The notes: generated by a model from the letters alone, not told the origin. A DNA stretch of 64,000 nucleotides from Paraburkholderia phenazinium (GCF_900100735.1 NZ_FNCJ01000027.1:16672-80671); one strand, 5' to 3'; counted from the stretch's first letter, positions 45,533 through 55,647 are shown. Program-made: numbers and translations.

Positions 45533-46090
45533 TTACTTCGGCATCAGAACCTTATCGACCACCATGATGACGCCGTTGCTCTGCGTCACGTCGTAAGTTG
45601 ATATGTCTGCGGTATGGCCGCCGGCATCCATAACTACGATGTTGTGCGGACCATTCTCAGTGAACGTCAGTGGCTCCCCATTGACCGTTTTCAGTTCCGC
45701 CTTGCCACCACCAGCCTTGATAGCCTCGTCGAGCTTGCGGAAGTCGTAGCGGCCCGGGATGACGTGGTACGTGAGGATGCTGGTCAGCATCGCCTTGTTT
45801 TCAGGCTTGACGAGCGTGTCGACCGTGCCAGCCGGCAATGCAGCAAACGCTTCGTTTGTTGGTGCGAACACGGTGAATGGCCCGGGGCTCTTCAACGTAT
45901 CGACGAGACCAGCAGCTTTGACCGCAGCGACGAGCGTTGTGTGGTCAGCCGAGTTGGCCGCGTTGTCTACGATGTCCTTGCCCGGATACATGGCCTGGCC
46001 ACCGACCATGACTGTGTCGCTGGCGGCGAAGGCGCCGGATACAGCTGCAGACAACGTGGCAGCTACGAACATGGTCTTGTAATTCATCAT
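45533..46090 (-). CDS. Exported fasciclin (FAS1) domain protein
   Basis: 185 residues: signal peptide ending SGAFA, then one FAS1 domain. The H1 box is FTVFAPTNEAFAALPAGTVD, the YH motif is LTYHVIPGRYD, and the H2-like end is SNGVIMVVDKVLMPK. FAS1 proteins act in adhesion or cell-surface association. GGGGGA precedes the ATG (MMNYKTMF). It is a housekeeping-like gene among defence genes, so this part of the island may be older chromosome. Confidence 0.88.
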   Translation of the reverse strand: MMNYKTMFVAATLSAAVSGAFAASDTVMVGGQAMYPGKDIVDNAANSADHTTLVAAVKAAGLVDTLKSPGPFTVFAPTNEAFAALPAGTVDTLVKPENKAMLTSILTYHVIPGRYDFRKLDEAIKAGGGKAELKTVNGEPLTFTENGPHNIVVMDAGGHTADISTYDVTQSNGVIMVVDKVLMPK

Positions 46091-46382
46091 GTATTCCCCC
46101 TGAGTTACCACGCGTGATTGCGCGGTCTTGAGCTCATATACGGGGATTACTCGCGCCTGGATTCAAAAGCGGACTGCATCGCGACGATGTAGCCTGATGC
46201 GGTCCTTTTGAACGACGAGCTGCGGGATTGTGTTCTCCTACAATCGAAATGCACCACATGCCAGCATCGCCCACAGAAGTGCTACGGCACATAACGCTGA
46301 GCATCCCCCCTGCTGCAACCGTCGTGTTCGAGGCGGGAGGGGGCTGTCGCATGTCACCGTCGAAGTGCAACCTTCACGGGCT

Positions 46383-46631
46383 GTGACCTGCGTCATCGCA
46401 GTCAAGTCCCCGTGCATTGATGTGTGTGCTTTCAATGGCAAGACCCAACTGTGCGTCGGGTGTTTTCAAACGCTGGATGAAATTCGCGGGTGGAATAAGA
46501 TGACCGACCACCGGCGCCATCAGGTGATTAACAGGCGCACGAGGCGACAGGCCAAAGTGCAGCATGAGCCCTTGGGGTTGCCGGGGGAGCCCTTGGGGTT
46601 GCCGGGGGAGCCCTCGTTTGCGGCGGTTTGA
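46383..46631 (+). CDS. DUF1289 protein with a repeated tail
   Basis: About 82 residues if started at the GTG in VTCVIAVKSPCIDVC; the true start is uncertain. The DUF1289 pattern is intact: SPCIDVCAFNGKTQLCVGCF, then TLDEIRGWNKMTDHRRHQVI. The four cysteines could bind zinc or iron-sulfur. The C terminus carries two exact copies of a 21-bp unit encoding PLGLPGE. Function unknown. Confidence 0.7.
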   Translation: MTCVIAVKSPCIDVCAFNGKTQLCVGCFQTLDEIRGWNKMTDHRRHQVINRRTRRQAKVQHEPLGLPGEPLGLPGEPSFAAV

Positions 46632-46686
46632 ATCGAAGCCGCGGGGGCGGCCATCACCATTTCGCGGATAACACGGGGCCGCGATA

Positions 46687-48874
46687 TCAAGCGTTGCACC
46701 TGTCTTGGACAAATTTGCGCGCCACTGGGTCTGTCCGAAGTTGGTCGGCATACCAAGCGAATTCAGCGGCGAAGGGCGATTGTTCGACAAGTGTCGCCAT
46801 CTCATCCGCGTCCCAGACATAGAGGAAGAACGTTTGAAGCTGAAGTTCTCTATACGGACGTGCCCTATCTAAAAAATGCTCTAGCCCGCTTGCCACTTGG
46901 AGACAAAACGCTCGGAATGCATTGATTGCATCGATATCACGGGAGTCGCGTCCGACGTGAGACAGGCCATAGAGAATAGGGAATAGGTTGTCACTTTCAA
47001 TAACGCTACCAGACATAATCGATTCTTCTGCCCGCTTGCGCCAAGAAGCAACGCAAGTTGACAAGATTTGTGCGTCATCGATGTGCATGGGGGAATTTTC
47101 AATCCTGTACCCTTCAACAAGCCGAATCTCCCCGTGGCGTGTGCCGGCAGTCACGAGAAAATCCAATCCGTACGTAAGAGGAACGCTGTTGACGAATTCG
47201 ACGGCGATAGAGAATATCTGAGCCCCGCCCCGTTGGATGCAATTCGCGGCCAGGGTGGCGACGGCGCGACTAAATTCGCGCGTAGATGATGTGTGAAGTC
47301 CTTCCTCTGTGCACGACCGAATGAGCTCTCGGACGACTCCTGTGCAGTCGACGGATTTCGCAGTGTCGATATAGGCAGTCATGTGATTGACCATCTCAGT
47401 CGCTCTTGCATAATCCAGGTCGTTTAGCATGTCTCCAAGCTGACTAGGCTCAGCTAGCATTTCGTGGATATCTGCGACTTCCTGGACGCCGGTCACTGAG
47501 GTCAAAGTGAAGAATCGGATGAGCCGAGACAGTTCAGATATCCGGAGATGGCGACGTAGCGGCGAATTCGAACCGGTGCCGTTCGTAATTGGGAAGAGGA
47601 ACTTGAGCGCAGCCGTCGCAACCGCCTTGTCAGCATTGTCTGGCGGCAAGTGCGCCTGCCACGCTGTTCGCCTCTCTTCTTTCGTGTTCGAAAAATACAT
47701 TGACCAATCAGTGGAGCTGGCCTCTTCCTCCACTGACCAGAAGAACCCCGTGAACTGCTCGGGGTTCTGGACTACCGCGTCGCGGATTCCTGGAAATCGT
47801 TGGAAGAGCGCTTCGGCCACGATGACGTCTGACGCGTTGACTTCGTGGGTTGTGCTGGTCAGGCTAAGCGTGAGGCGATTCATGAGCCTCACGATATCCC
47901 GCGGATACCGACAGAGGCTGCACGTCAGCGTGGTGGCCCGCCCGCCCCAGCAGCTCGGATTCGAAGGGCTCGAGTTCGCGATGGATACGCTTCAGCAGGC
48001 TGGCAAGCTCGCCGGAAATGTGAGACTGCAACTGCCACGGAAATGCAGGTGAGATGGGGTACGCAACCTGCACGATTTTTTCGATGTAGGCGTTGCCCCC
48101 TGCGACCGGGCCACCGCCAAGACTTTCGCTAACTACGTTTCGGTCGTACGCGAGTAAATAAGCGACGCGTGGGAAGTCCGCGACTGCCTTGATTGTGCGG
48201 AACACTGCCTTGATTTCATCAGGCGTCAAGCGGTCAAGGTCGTCTACGATGACGACAATGCTGCGGTCAAGCTTGGCGAGCGCTTTGATAACCTCTCTTT
48301 TTCGTTCACTTAGCCCAGCTTTGATGGAGACGAGTTTTTCTGCTTCTTCGACCACCTTCTTGGCGTTATCTACCCCCTCGCCGGCCTTGGTAGCCAGTTT
48401 GCTGGCATCGTGAAGCGCGTTACCAACCGTACCTGCTGCGACTCCCACGAGACTTACACCGGGCACATACTTGAGATATTTCAGGTGGCGTAGTAATCCA
48501 GCGTATCCCAGTATCTTTCCCGCTGCCTCCAACGATTTCTTCGCACGCTTTTTGCCCGCGTCCATTCCGATGCCGGAAGCGAGTTCGGTCAAGAGGGCTT
48601 CAACCAGAGCGTCTGCCCCTGCGAGCATCCATGGGTTGAACTCGACAACGATTGGTGCCCCATCAGCCGCCGTCTTGAGCGACTCGACGATATAACGCAC
48701 CACGGTTGTCTTGCCTGAACCCCATGGCCCTTCAATACCTATGACAACCCCAGGGCTCTTTGGCGGTAATACCAATAAGCTAGCGAGTTGCTCAGCAAAA
48801 GGCTTCCGACTGTAGAGGTCATTTGAAACTTGTGGTTGGTCATGCTGGAAAGCGGCAGATTGAGCGGCGGGCAT
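46687..48874 (-). pseudogene. KAP-family P-loop NTPase interrupted by a 4-bp repeat expansion
   Basis: The first frame (48874 to about 47,948) has Walker A GIEGPWGSGKTTVVRYIV, two hydrophobic segments and Walker B IVVIVDDLDRLTPDEIKAVF, as in KAP ATPases. It then reads into 28 nonsense residues and stops. The continuation lies in the +1 frame (RYPRDIVRLMNRLTLSLTS). The break falls in three tandem GGGC units (minus strand, 47936-47948). Deleting one unit restores ELLGRATTLT and one 727-residue frame. KAP ATPases include QatA of the Qat system, but no qat partners are adjacent. Confidence 0.82.
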
Positions 48875-48880
48875 TTGCGC

Positions 48881-48898
48881 AACTTCTCAGGAGAAGTT
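48881..48898 (-). promoter_or_regulatory. Perfect palindrome just upstream of the KAP start codon
   Basis: AACTTCTC AG GAGAAGTT, an 8-bp inverted repeat six bases before the KAP ATG. It could be an operator or an mRNA hairpin hiding the ribosome binding site. The rest of 48,899-49,035 has no gene. Confidence 0.45.
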
Positions 48899-49035
48899 TG
48901 GTGTGAGGAAAGCATGATGCTATCGCCATTTCATCGCGAGAGGTATCTCCGACCGTTTGGACCGTTGTCGATTGAACTCGGACAGAACGCATGAGCCAAG
49001 AATCGACGTCCACTTTCCTGAAGTTCGTGAAGGTG

Positions 49036-49306
49036 GGCTAGCCGTATATTCCGGTGACCGACTAATCAGCGGGTGAACGCGGGTAAATTCAAGCACGCTC
49101 GCGACCGCTCACGCAGGTGGCGAACCCGGAAAGCAAGATGATGCTCACCGATGCGACCGTCGAAGCGGACGATTGGTGAGCTTCGAACGTTCCAGTTGAT
49201 ATGGGGAGACGCGCTCGCTCAGGCGACAACAGAAACCGGACGAGATTGGTTTACACCGAAATGTCCTTGGGAAATTGCGGATATTTTGGCTGACGGCTGG
49301 TTACCA
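49036..49306 (+). pseudogene. Decayed fragments of the DUF29 module
   Basis: 49036-49110 (starting ATATTCCGGTGACCG) matches the sequence just after the 44.6 kb gene. 49185-49306 (GAACGTTCCAGTTGATATGG onward) matches the middle and C-terminal part of the DUF29 gene at 44,045-44,170, with GRDWFTPKCPWEIADILADG readable. The order is reversed relative to the intact copy, as expected for neighbouring units of a former tandem array. Confidence 0.7.
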
Positions 49307-49402
49307 CCTTGAGTCGCCCCGTTTGCCGCTCGACATCCGCGAGGAGAAGCCGGTCGCACGGGGACTCCGGGAGCCCGGCGACGTAAAATTGCGCATTGCC
49401 CC

Positions 49403-51205
49403 ATGCAGAGAAACGAACCGATGTGCGCCTCCTCCCGCCAGTCATCTTTTCATGACGTTATCACCCTCGTCGAGGTCCAGTCGCTTGCTGACCCGAAGAC
49501 CTTTGCCAGAGGCAAGGCCTATTTCCACGACGGCCTCGTTTCGCGGCTGGAGGAACGCGATGGCGCACTCACTGCGAACGTGCGTGGCACTCACCGGTAC
49601 ACCGTTGAACTGGGCGTAGGCGGCGACGGGGAACTGACATACGAATGTGATTGTCCGGTAGGTGGCGATGGCATCTTCTGCAAGCATGCCGTCGCCCTCG
49701 CACTCTCGTGGATGGAGAATTCGGGGGAAGAAGTGTTCCATGCCGACGAGGCCAAACCAACAAAGCCTCAAAAAAAACGCAAGACCTACGAGGAATTGAT
49801 ACGCGAGTACGTCGCGACACTGAAAGAAGACGCCCTGCGGGAACTGCTGCTCGAAACGGCCGAGCGTGACATAGCCCTGCGCGACAAACTGCTTTTCGCC
49901 GCGCGCACGGCGAATGCCAGTGACCTGCCAGGCATGAAGACAGCTGTACGCGAGGCAACGCGTGTTTCCCGGGCTTTGGACTGGCGCGAAGCCGGTGCGT
50001 ATGGGGACGGACTCATGTCGCTGGCCGACATGCTGCGTCAACGTCTTGAAGGGCCATATGCCGCGCAGGTCGTCGAACTCGCGGAACTGGCGATTGCCGG
50101 CGCTGAAAAAAGTCTTGAACAGATTGACGATTCGGGTGGCGACGTGATGCCGGCCATCATGGAACTGGCGACCGTGCACCTTGAAGCGTGCCGCCGGACC
50201 GGGCCTGATGCGGTGGCGCTCGCCGGGCGTCTGTTCAGATTCCAGACGGAAGGTGCGTGGGATACGTTCTACGATGTGCTGCCGGCGTACGCGGAACCGC
50301 TGGGCGATGCCGGGCTGCGCCGATACCGCGAACTTGTCGAGAAGGGCTGGGATGCCCTGCCGTCGCTCGCGCCCAGCAATGAATCTCGCCGGTCTTTCGA
50401 ACCGCTGCGGATGCGGCTCGAAAGAGCGATGAGCTCCCTGGCCGAACGCGACGGCGATATCGACGCGCTGATTCGCATCCGTTCGAAGGACCTGTCGAGT
50501 CCCTACCGCTTTTTGCTGGTCGCGCAGCTTTGTGCAGAACACGGACGTCACGACGACGCTCTGGCATGGGCCGAACGCGGTCTTGCCGAATCGGGCAAGA
50601 CCATCGACCAGCGACTGCTCGATTTCTGCATTCAGGAATACTTGCGCCGCGAAGAGTTTGAGAAGGCCGATGCAGCCGCATGGCAGCGATTCGGTTTGCG
50701 ACCTGTCGCCGAAGGGTTTGCAGAATTGATGAAGGTCGCAGACGCTACGGCCAGACATGATGCCATCCGTGAGCGCGCGCTCAGTCATCTCTGGGCAGCC
50801 GTAAAGCGGGAGGAGTCAACCGCGCAATCGAAGCGGACCATGTGGCAGGCATTCACCCGCACCGAACTGGTCAGGATATTCCTCTCTGAGGCCGACAGTG
50901 ATGCCGCATGGGATGCCTTCAGCAGCGGCCCGGTCGCGACGCACATCTGGCCACAAATGGCGGTTGCTCGCGCGAAGACGCATCCGCATGACGCCATCGC
51001 GCTGTATCACCGGCTGTTACCCATTGCGGCGGAGAACGGGACACGAAACGCGCGGTATCAGGAAGCATTCGGCGTTGTACAGGCCATCGGCCGATTGCGA
51101 GCAAAGCTTGGGGAACAGGTAATGTTCGCATCTGAGCTCAATGAGATTCGCGCGATGTACCGCGCCAAACGCAACTTCATCAAGCTACTCGAGGTACTAC
51201 ACTAA
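49403..51205 (+). CDS. SWIM zinc-finger protein
   Basis: 600 residues. SWIM motif near residue 80: YECDCPVGGDGIFCKHAVAL (CxC...CxH). A linker rich in Lys follows, then a helical repeat region with TPR-like spacing (LLVAQLCAEHGRHDDALAWA, DFCIQEYLRREEFEKADAAA), possibly the DUF6880 type. SWIM domains bind DNA or proteins; this family has no defined role. ATGs at 49403 and 49421 are both possible starts. Confidence 0.82.
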   Translation: MQRNEPMCASSRQSSFHDVITLVEVQSLADPKTFARGKAYFHDGLVSRLEERDGALTANVRGTHRYTVELGVGGDGELTYECDCPVGGDGIFCKHAVALALSWMENSGEEVFHADEAKPTKPQKKRKTYEELIREYVATLKEDALRELLLETAERDIALRDKLLFAARTANASDLPGMKTAVREATRVSRALDWREAGAYGDGLMSLADMLRQRLEGPYAAQVVELAELAIAGAEKSLEQIDDSGGDVMPAIMELATVHLEACRRTGPDAVALAGRLFRFQTEGAWDTFYDVLPAYAEPLGDAGLRRYRELVEKGWDALPSLAPSNESRRSFEPLRMRLERAMSSLAERDGDIDALIRIRSKDLSSPYRFLLVAQLCAEHGRHDDALAWAERGLAESGKTIDQRLLDFCIQEYLRREEFEKADAAAWQRFGLRPVAEGFAELMKVADATARHDAIRERALSHLWAAVKREESTAQSKRTMWQAFTRTELVRIFLSEADSDAAWDAFSSGPVATHIWPQMAVARAKTHPHDAIALYHRLLPIAAENGTRNARYQEAFGVVQAIGRLRAKLGEQVMFASELNEIRAMYRAKRNFIKLLEVLH

Positions 51206-51294
51206 ACGCATCATTGATTGACGTTGACGACCGCGTTCCAACGCAGGTTACCGACGCAGGCAAGGTCTCGGCGGTCGACCGGGAGGTGCGACGA

Positions 51295-52836
51295 ATGTAC
51301 ACCGACATGACACACTGGAACCGTGTCCGCGCACGTGTCATGAAACGCGGTGAGTCGACTCGTTCGGTCGCGGCAACTGAAGGCATCAGTCGCAACACCG
51401 TACGCAAGATGCTCAGGTTCGAGCAGCCACCGGGATATCGGCGAACGGCAGCTAACAGCCTGAAGTCGGGCGCGCGGTCACGGTCTTCGGGGCCATGGAA
51501 GGACGTGGCGGGCGTTTTGCGCTCACTTCCTTCACGGGAGGCGGCCGGATTTCTGTCATCACTGTTTCGGACATTACATTCCGCCGGCTCCTGCGAAGCC
51601 GCGGAACAGCGTCTTCGCACATGGGGATTCGGGGCAAAGCCGGTTGACCATGCCGAACAGAGCCGATTGCGATGGATGCGTTTCATGTACGACATCGAGC
51701 GAGGTTGCGTCCCTGTGGCAGCCGGTCTGGACCCGGAGCAGTGCGAGAGGTTGATGCGCAGATTGTTGCCGGAGTCCGCCAACCAGCGTCACAAGGCGCT
51801 GTCGATACTTGCTCACGCATCCGGAATTTCGGCTCGGGAGATTGCTCGCCACCTCGGCGCCAGTCGGAACGGAGTGCGCAGTTACCTGCGTGATTTTGAA
51901 GCCGGCGGCGTAGACGCGCTGTTCAACAGAAAGCAGCCTGCACGGATGACAGATAATGCGGTCCTACGAGGTGCGGTGTTTACGCTGCTGCATGAGCCAC
52001 CGTCGGCGTCGGGTATCAACCGGACCACGTGGAAAATGGCGGACCTGCAACACGTTCTCGCGGCCAGAGGTCATCAAGCGGGTGCTGACACTATCCGGTC
52101 AATCATCAGAAGCGCCGGTTACGCCTGGAAGTCTGCGAAGGTGGTGTTGACCAGCACGGATTCTCGCTACGAGGAAAAGCTTGCGCGCATCAGGGACGTT
52201 CTGGGACGTCTGCAGCCCGACGAACACTTCTTTTCAATCGATGAGTTCGGCCCGTTTGCGGTAAAGGCGAAGCCGGGGCGGCTGCTGACGGCGCCTGGTG
52301 TACAGCCCAGCGTGCCTCAATGGCAGAAGTCAAAGGGATGTCTGATTCTGACGGCCGCGCTCGAACTTTCGGCTAATCAGGTGACGCACTTTTACTCGAC
52401 GGCCAAGAACACTGACGAGATGATTCGCATGGCGAACAGGCTGCTTGAGCGATATGCCGATGCTAGAACGCTTTATCTTTCCTGGGACGCAGCATCATGG
52501 CATCTGTCGAAAAAGTTGACGGCCTTCATCAATGAACACAATGCTACCGCAGAGGCAAACCATCGCCCGTTGCTGGAGTTGGCGCCGTTGCCCGCGAGCG
52601 CGCAGTTTCTGAATGTTATCGAATCCGTTTTCAGTGGCATGGCAAGAGCCATCATACATAACAGCGACTATGAGTCGGTCGATGCCGTGAAGGGCGCAAT
52701 TGACCGGTACTTTCTTGAGCGTAATCTGCACTTCGAGACGCATCCGAAGCGGGCCGGAAAAGCGATATGGGGTTTGGAGCGAACCGCCTGCGAGTTCTCC
52801 GGTGCGAATAACTGCAAGGACCCGACATACCGATAG
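51295..52836 (+). CDS. IS630-type transposase with IstA-like N terminus
   Basis: 513 residues. The N terminus TRSVAATEGISRNTVRKMLR with PPGYRR resembles the HTH of IS21 IstA. A second HTH follows (ISAREIARHLGASRNGVRSY). The DDE core has FSIDEFGPFAV, YLSWDAASWHLS and LNVIESVFSGM, in IS630 order. GGAGGT sits nine bases before the ATG at 51295. I could not find matching terminal inverted repeats or a TA duplication, so it may be immobile or domesticated. Confidence 0.8.
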   Translation: MYTDMTHWNRVRARVMKRGESTRSVAATEGISRNTVRKMLRFEQPPGYRRTAANSLKSGARSRSSGPWKDVAGVLRSLPSREAAGFLSSLFRTLHSAGSCEAAEQRLRTWGFGAKPVDHAEQSRLRWMRFMYDIERGCVPVAAGLDPEQCERLMRRLLPESANQRHKALSILAHASGISAREIARHLGASRNGVRSYLRDFEAGGVDALFNRKQPARMTDNAVLRGAVFTLLHEPPSASGINRTTWKMADLQHVLAARGHQAGADTIRSIIRSAGYAWKSAKVVLTSTDSRYEEKLARIRDVLGRLQPDEHFFSIDEFGPFAVKAKPGRLLTAPGVQPSVPQWQKSKGCLILTAALELSANQVTHFYSTAKNTDEMIRMANRLLERYADARTLYLSWDAASWHLSKKLTAFINEHNATAEANHRPLLELAPLPASAQFLNVIESVFSGMARAIIHNSDYESVDAVKGAIDRYFLERNLHFETHPKRAGKAIWGLERTACEFSGANNCKDPTYR

Positions 52837-52955
52837 TCTCCAGCCTTGCGGGGCGGCGTTATTCGTCAGCAAGCGACCGTTGCAAAGGTCCTGGATGCTT
52901 CGGTGCGTTGCGAGATTGGGCGAAAACCTAGCGGGCTGACGACCGTTGCGTCGTG

Positions 52956-53021
52956 CGATTTATGGAAACGTGTCGCGCCGACTTTCTGGACGTCGAACAC
53001 CTAGCCGATGACATCGAAGAC
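52956..53021 (+). pseudogene. N-terminal remnant of a DUF29 gene
   Basis: A 66-bp stretch aligns with 43,789-43,854 of the intact gene and still reads RADFLDVEHLADDIED. It ends abruptly before the H-NS gene leader. This is a second decayed copy of the DUF29 gene. Confidence 0.65.
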
Positions 53022-53127
53022 GGCTGCTTCTCAGAAATCAACAGAAGGAACAGACGACACACAGCTCTTTCTCGTTCGACCGGCTCATGGCATAGTGCCG
53101 TCATTGAAAACAGCAGGAGCAAGCGCA

Positions 53128-53823
53128 GTGGCAACACTCGAACAAATCCAGGCAAGACTCAAGAGGCTGCAAGCACAAGCCGAGGCTATCGTTGCAAAGC
53201 AATCGTCAGTCGTGCTCGAAAAAATTCGCGGCTTGATGGAAAAACACGGCTTAACGACGGCAGACATCGACGCGCATGTTGGACGCAAGAAGCGCGGACC
53301 AAAGGCTGGTTCCAAGGCCGCAGTGAAGACAGCGAAGTCAGTGGCGAAATATCGAGACCCGAAAAGCGGTGCAACCTGGTCCGGCCACGGACGTGCGCCG
53401 GGGTGGATTGCGAACGTGAAAGACCGCAGCAAGTTTTTACTCGACAGCAGCGCTACGAGCGCCGCGCCTGCTGCCGCGCCTGCTGCCGCGACGAAGGCGA
53501 AGGTTGCGGGCAATTACGTGCGGGGACCACACCCGGTCAAATACCGCGACCCGAAGTCCGGTGCGACCTGGAGCGGCCGTGGCCGAGCGCCGGAGTGGCT
53601 GGCTGGTGCCAAGGACCGGACACGGTTTCTGATTGCTGGCGTCAGCGAGGTTGCGGAATCTGGTGTTGCGATTAAGCCGAAAACTGTCGCGAAGAAGCTC
53701 GCGACAAAGACGGCGGTAGCGAAAAAGTCTGCGGCCAAAAAATCGATTGTCGCAAAAAAGGTTGTTACGAAGCCGAGTGTCGCGGAGGCACCAGAAGCGG
53801 AATCTTCTCAAACACCCGTATAA
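53128..53823 (+). CDS. H-NS-family protein with two DNA-binding motifs and a histone-like tail
   Basis: 231 residues from a GTG with AGGAG upstream. Residues 1-45 are a coiled oligomerisation region (VATLEQIQARLKRLQAQAEA). An H-NS C-terminal motif occurs twice, at about 75-95 and 139-159 (YRDPKSGATWSG.GRAP.W), separated by an Ala/Pro linker. The last 55 residues are Lys/Ala-rich like histone H1. H-NS proteins silence AT-rich or foreign DNA. Encoded inside the island, it may control island genes. Single-motif H-NS proteins of about 100 residues are the norm. Confidence 0.85.
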   Translation: MATLEQIQARLKRLQAQAEAIVAKQSSVVLEKIRGLMEKHGLTTADIDAHVGRKKRGPKAGSKAAVKTAKSVAKYRDPKSGATWSGHGRAPGWIANVKDRSKFLLDSSATSAAPAAAPAAATKAKVAGNYVRGPHPVKYRDPKSGATWSGRGRAPEWLAGAKDRTRFLIAGVSEVAESGVAIKPKTVAKKLATKTAVAKKSAAKKSIVAKKVVTKPSVAEAPEAESSQTPV

Positions 53824-54100
53824 CCGAGCACGCAGCGCTCGGTTCTTGCCGCGTGTCGGTTCTCGGTGAACTCCCTGTTCCGGCTCTGCCGGCGGGCATT
53901 ACACCGGAGCACCCACGCGCGCGGCGAGTGCTCGTCTTCGAGATTGAGAACGTCCGTTTCGAATACTGGTATTCAATCGGTATCGCAAAGCTCTTCGATT
54001 TTTAAAGTTCTCGTCCGACGAACCAAGAACCGCACACCTGGATTGGCGACTAACAGCGAGGGACTTTGAGCGGCTGCGCTAAATAACAAGCGCTCCTCAG

Positions 54101-54895
54101 TTACGGTACCGTCATTGCCCTTAGAGCTGCTGGAACCTCATTTAGGTCGATTGTTGACCAAGTCTCCACGTTCGCAAGGGGTACGGTGTGAGCATGTATA
54201 GGGCCACTTGGGGTATATATGGCGCATAACTTGTCGTTGCACGAAACAGGCACGCCGGCGATAGTGCCTCCTTTGTTAAGGGTAAATTCGACGAATTGCA
54301 CCTGATGGTCCTGCATCGTCTTTATGTCCCAGTGCCGGATGGCGCTCATCTCCCTTAAGGCGTCTGCCGCGCCCCTGCTTCGAACTGGCTCCAGCAATAC
54401 CATCGGTACCACGCTAAATATCATTAGCGCGAAGAGAACGATGGCCGCGACCCAGAAAGCCCAAACTTCAAACGTCACGAGGCTGACCGACGGTGCTTTG
54501 TTTCTTGATGACAAATTTCCAGACTTCCCTTTCGCACGGTGTCTGGCGATGTTTCCAAATAGGAAAATAGCTGCAAACACCGAAGCGAAACATACGAAAA
54601 TCCCGAGGAGTGGGAGCAGGTAATCTTCCTGCGCGAAGTATCCAAGATATACAAGCTGGTCCGTGCTCCAGGGTAGTGCATCCGGCTGGAAGCCGAACTT
54701 AACTAGGTACCCAATTCTGTAGGCATGGCCCGCGTTGAGGAGTAACCAGACGAAGATTGCGCCGGTCAATGCGAGTCCGCTGATAATTGCTCCAAAAGTC
54801 GGATACTGAAACGCGGTATGGCTTGCCGCAGCATCGATTTGCCCCAGGTCGCTCAGGGAGGCGCTAGATTTTTTTCTGCCTGTGGCTGTACTCAT
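54101..54895 (-). CDS. Membrane protein of unknown function
   Basis: 264 residues from MSTATGRKKSSASLS. Three hydrophobic helices: about 35-58 (FGAIISGLALTGAIFVWLLL), 85-110 (LLPLLGIFVCFASVFAAIFL) and 145-170 (FWVAAIVLFALMIFSVVPMV), followed by a soluble C-terminal domain of about 85 residues with one cysteine pair (VSCNDKLC). Not recognised. It could be an effector-like or transport-associated protein, but nothing shows this. Confidence 0.6.
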   Translation of the reverse strand: MSTATGRKKSSASLSDLGQIDAAASHTAFQYPTFGAIISGLALTGAIFVWLLLNAGHAYRIGYLVKFGFQPDALPWSTDQLVYLGYFAQEDYLLPLLGIFVCFASVFAAIFLFGNIARHRAKGKSGNLSSRNKAPSVSLVTFEVWAFWVAAIVLFALMIFSVVPMVLLEPVRSRGAADALREMSAIRHWDIKTMQDHQVQFVEFTLNKGGTIAGVPVSCNDKLCAIYTPSGPIHAHTVPLANVETWSTIDLNEVPAALRAMTVP

Positions 54896-55116
54896 TGCTG
54901 AACCCCGTGTTGTTTTCAAAGGAAAGGAAGCGTAAGCGATTTTCAGGCGTGCGGCGCTCTGCTGGCCTGCCGCCCATCCCAATGACGCAGGGCCGCGGCT
55001 TGGGTTCGTGCAGCCGGTCAGGAATTATCGTGCAGTGAATGCAGAGTTCGGGTTTTTCCGAACAGCCATTGAAAGAGCGAATGGCCCTTTTTCGTGCTCG
55101 GTTGGCATTGGTGTTG

Positions 55117-55371
55117 TTAGTCGACCAGTGCATCAAGCGTCGGCGTAGTCTGCTCGACAATGTCTACCGCACGGTCGACCGGTTCTCCGTCTGCCACGTC
55201 GAGTTCGACAAGTCGAACATCGAGGCCTAACGTACGTAATTGAGAGGCAGCCGCCTCCCCTCGAATTTCGTTTCTCGCTCCCAGCCAAACCCTGAACCCT
55301 AGCTGGGCCAGCCCGCTGGCTGTGCTCTATCCGATGCCTTTGTTTGCACCCGCTACCAAAGCAGTAGGCAT
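55117..55371 (-). pseudogene. Truncated short-chain dehydrogenase/reductase
   Basis: Reading from ATG at 55371 gives MPTALVAGANKGIG, an SDR glycine-rich loop, then a TAG at 55327-55329 and in-frame continuation STASGLAQLGFRVWLGARNE and VRLVELDVADGEPVDRAV, up to a stop at 55117. About 84 of about 240 codons remain. The internal stop and missing catalytic YxxxK make it non-functional. Confidence 0.8.
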
Positions 55372-55647
55372 TACGAGTTTCCACAAAACGATGGTCCGAG
55401 TGCGTTCACGACGCTGAGTCCCAACAAATGACTAAATATGCATACCGCATATTCACACTATCGCCCCGGCCTCATCCGCACCCGCATTTGAACGGCTGGG
55501 AGGAGTGGCCCCCCGGTGGTAGGCGATTCAAACAGTTATTCGGTAATTTATACATTACACGAAGTTGACGTATGCAGATATCGCTCGAATATTCCGAACC
55601 TGCTAGCATATGTCTTACAAATATACCGGTTTCTAGTAATCATTTCT

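Noticed and set aside
46573..46620. CRISPR-like repeat
   Set aside because: The two copies of the 21-bp unit are adjacent, without spacers, and are in frame within the DUF1289 gene. No CRISPR array was seen anywhere in the window.
51205..52960. Complete IS630-type insertion sequence with terminal inverted repeats
   Set aside because: I searched both flanks of the transposase by eye and found no convincing inverted repeat pair or TA duplication, so only the gene is annotated.
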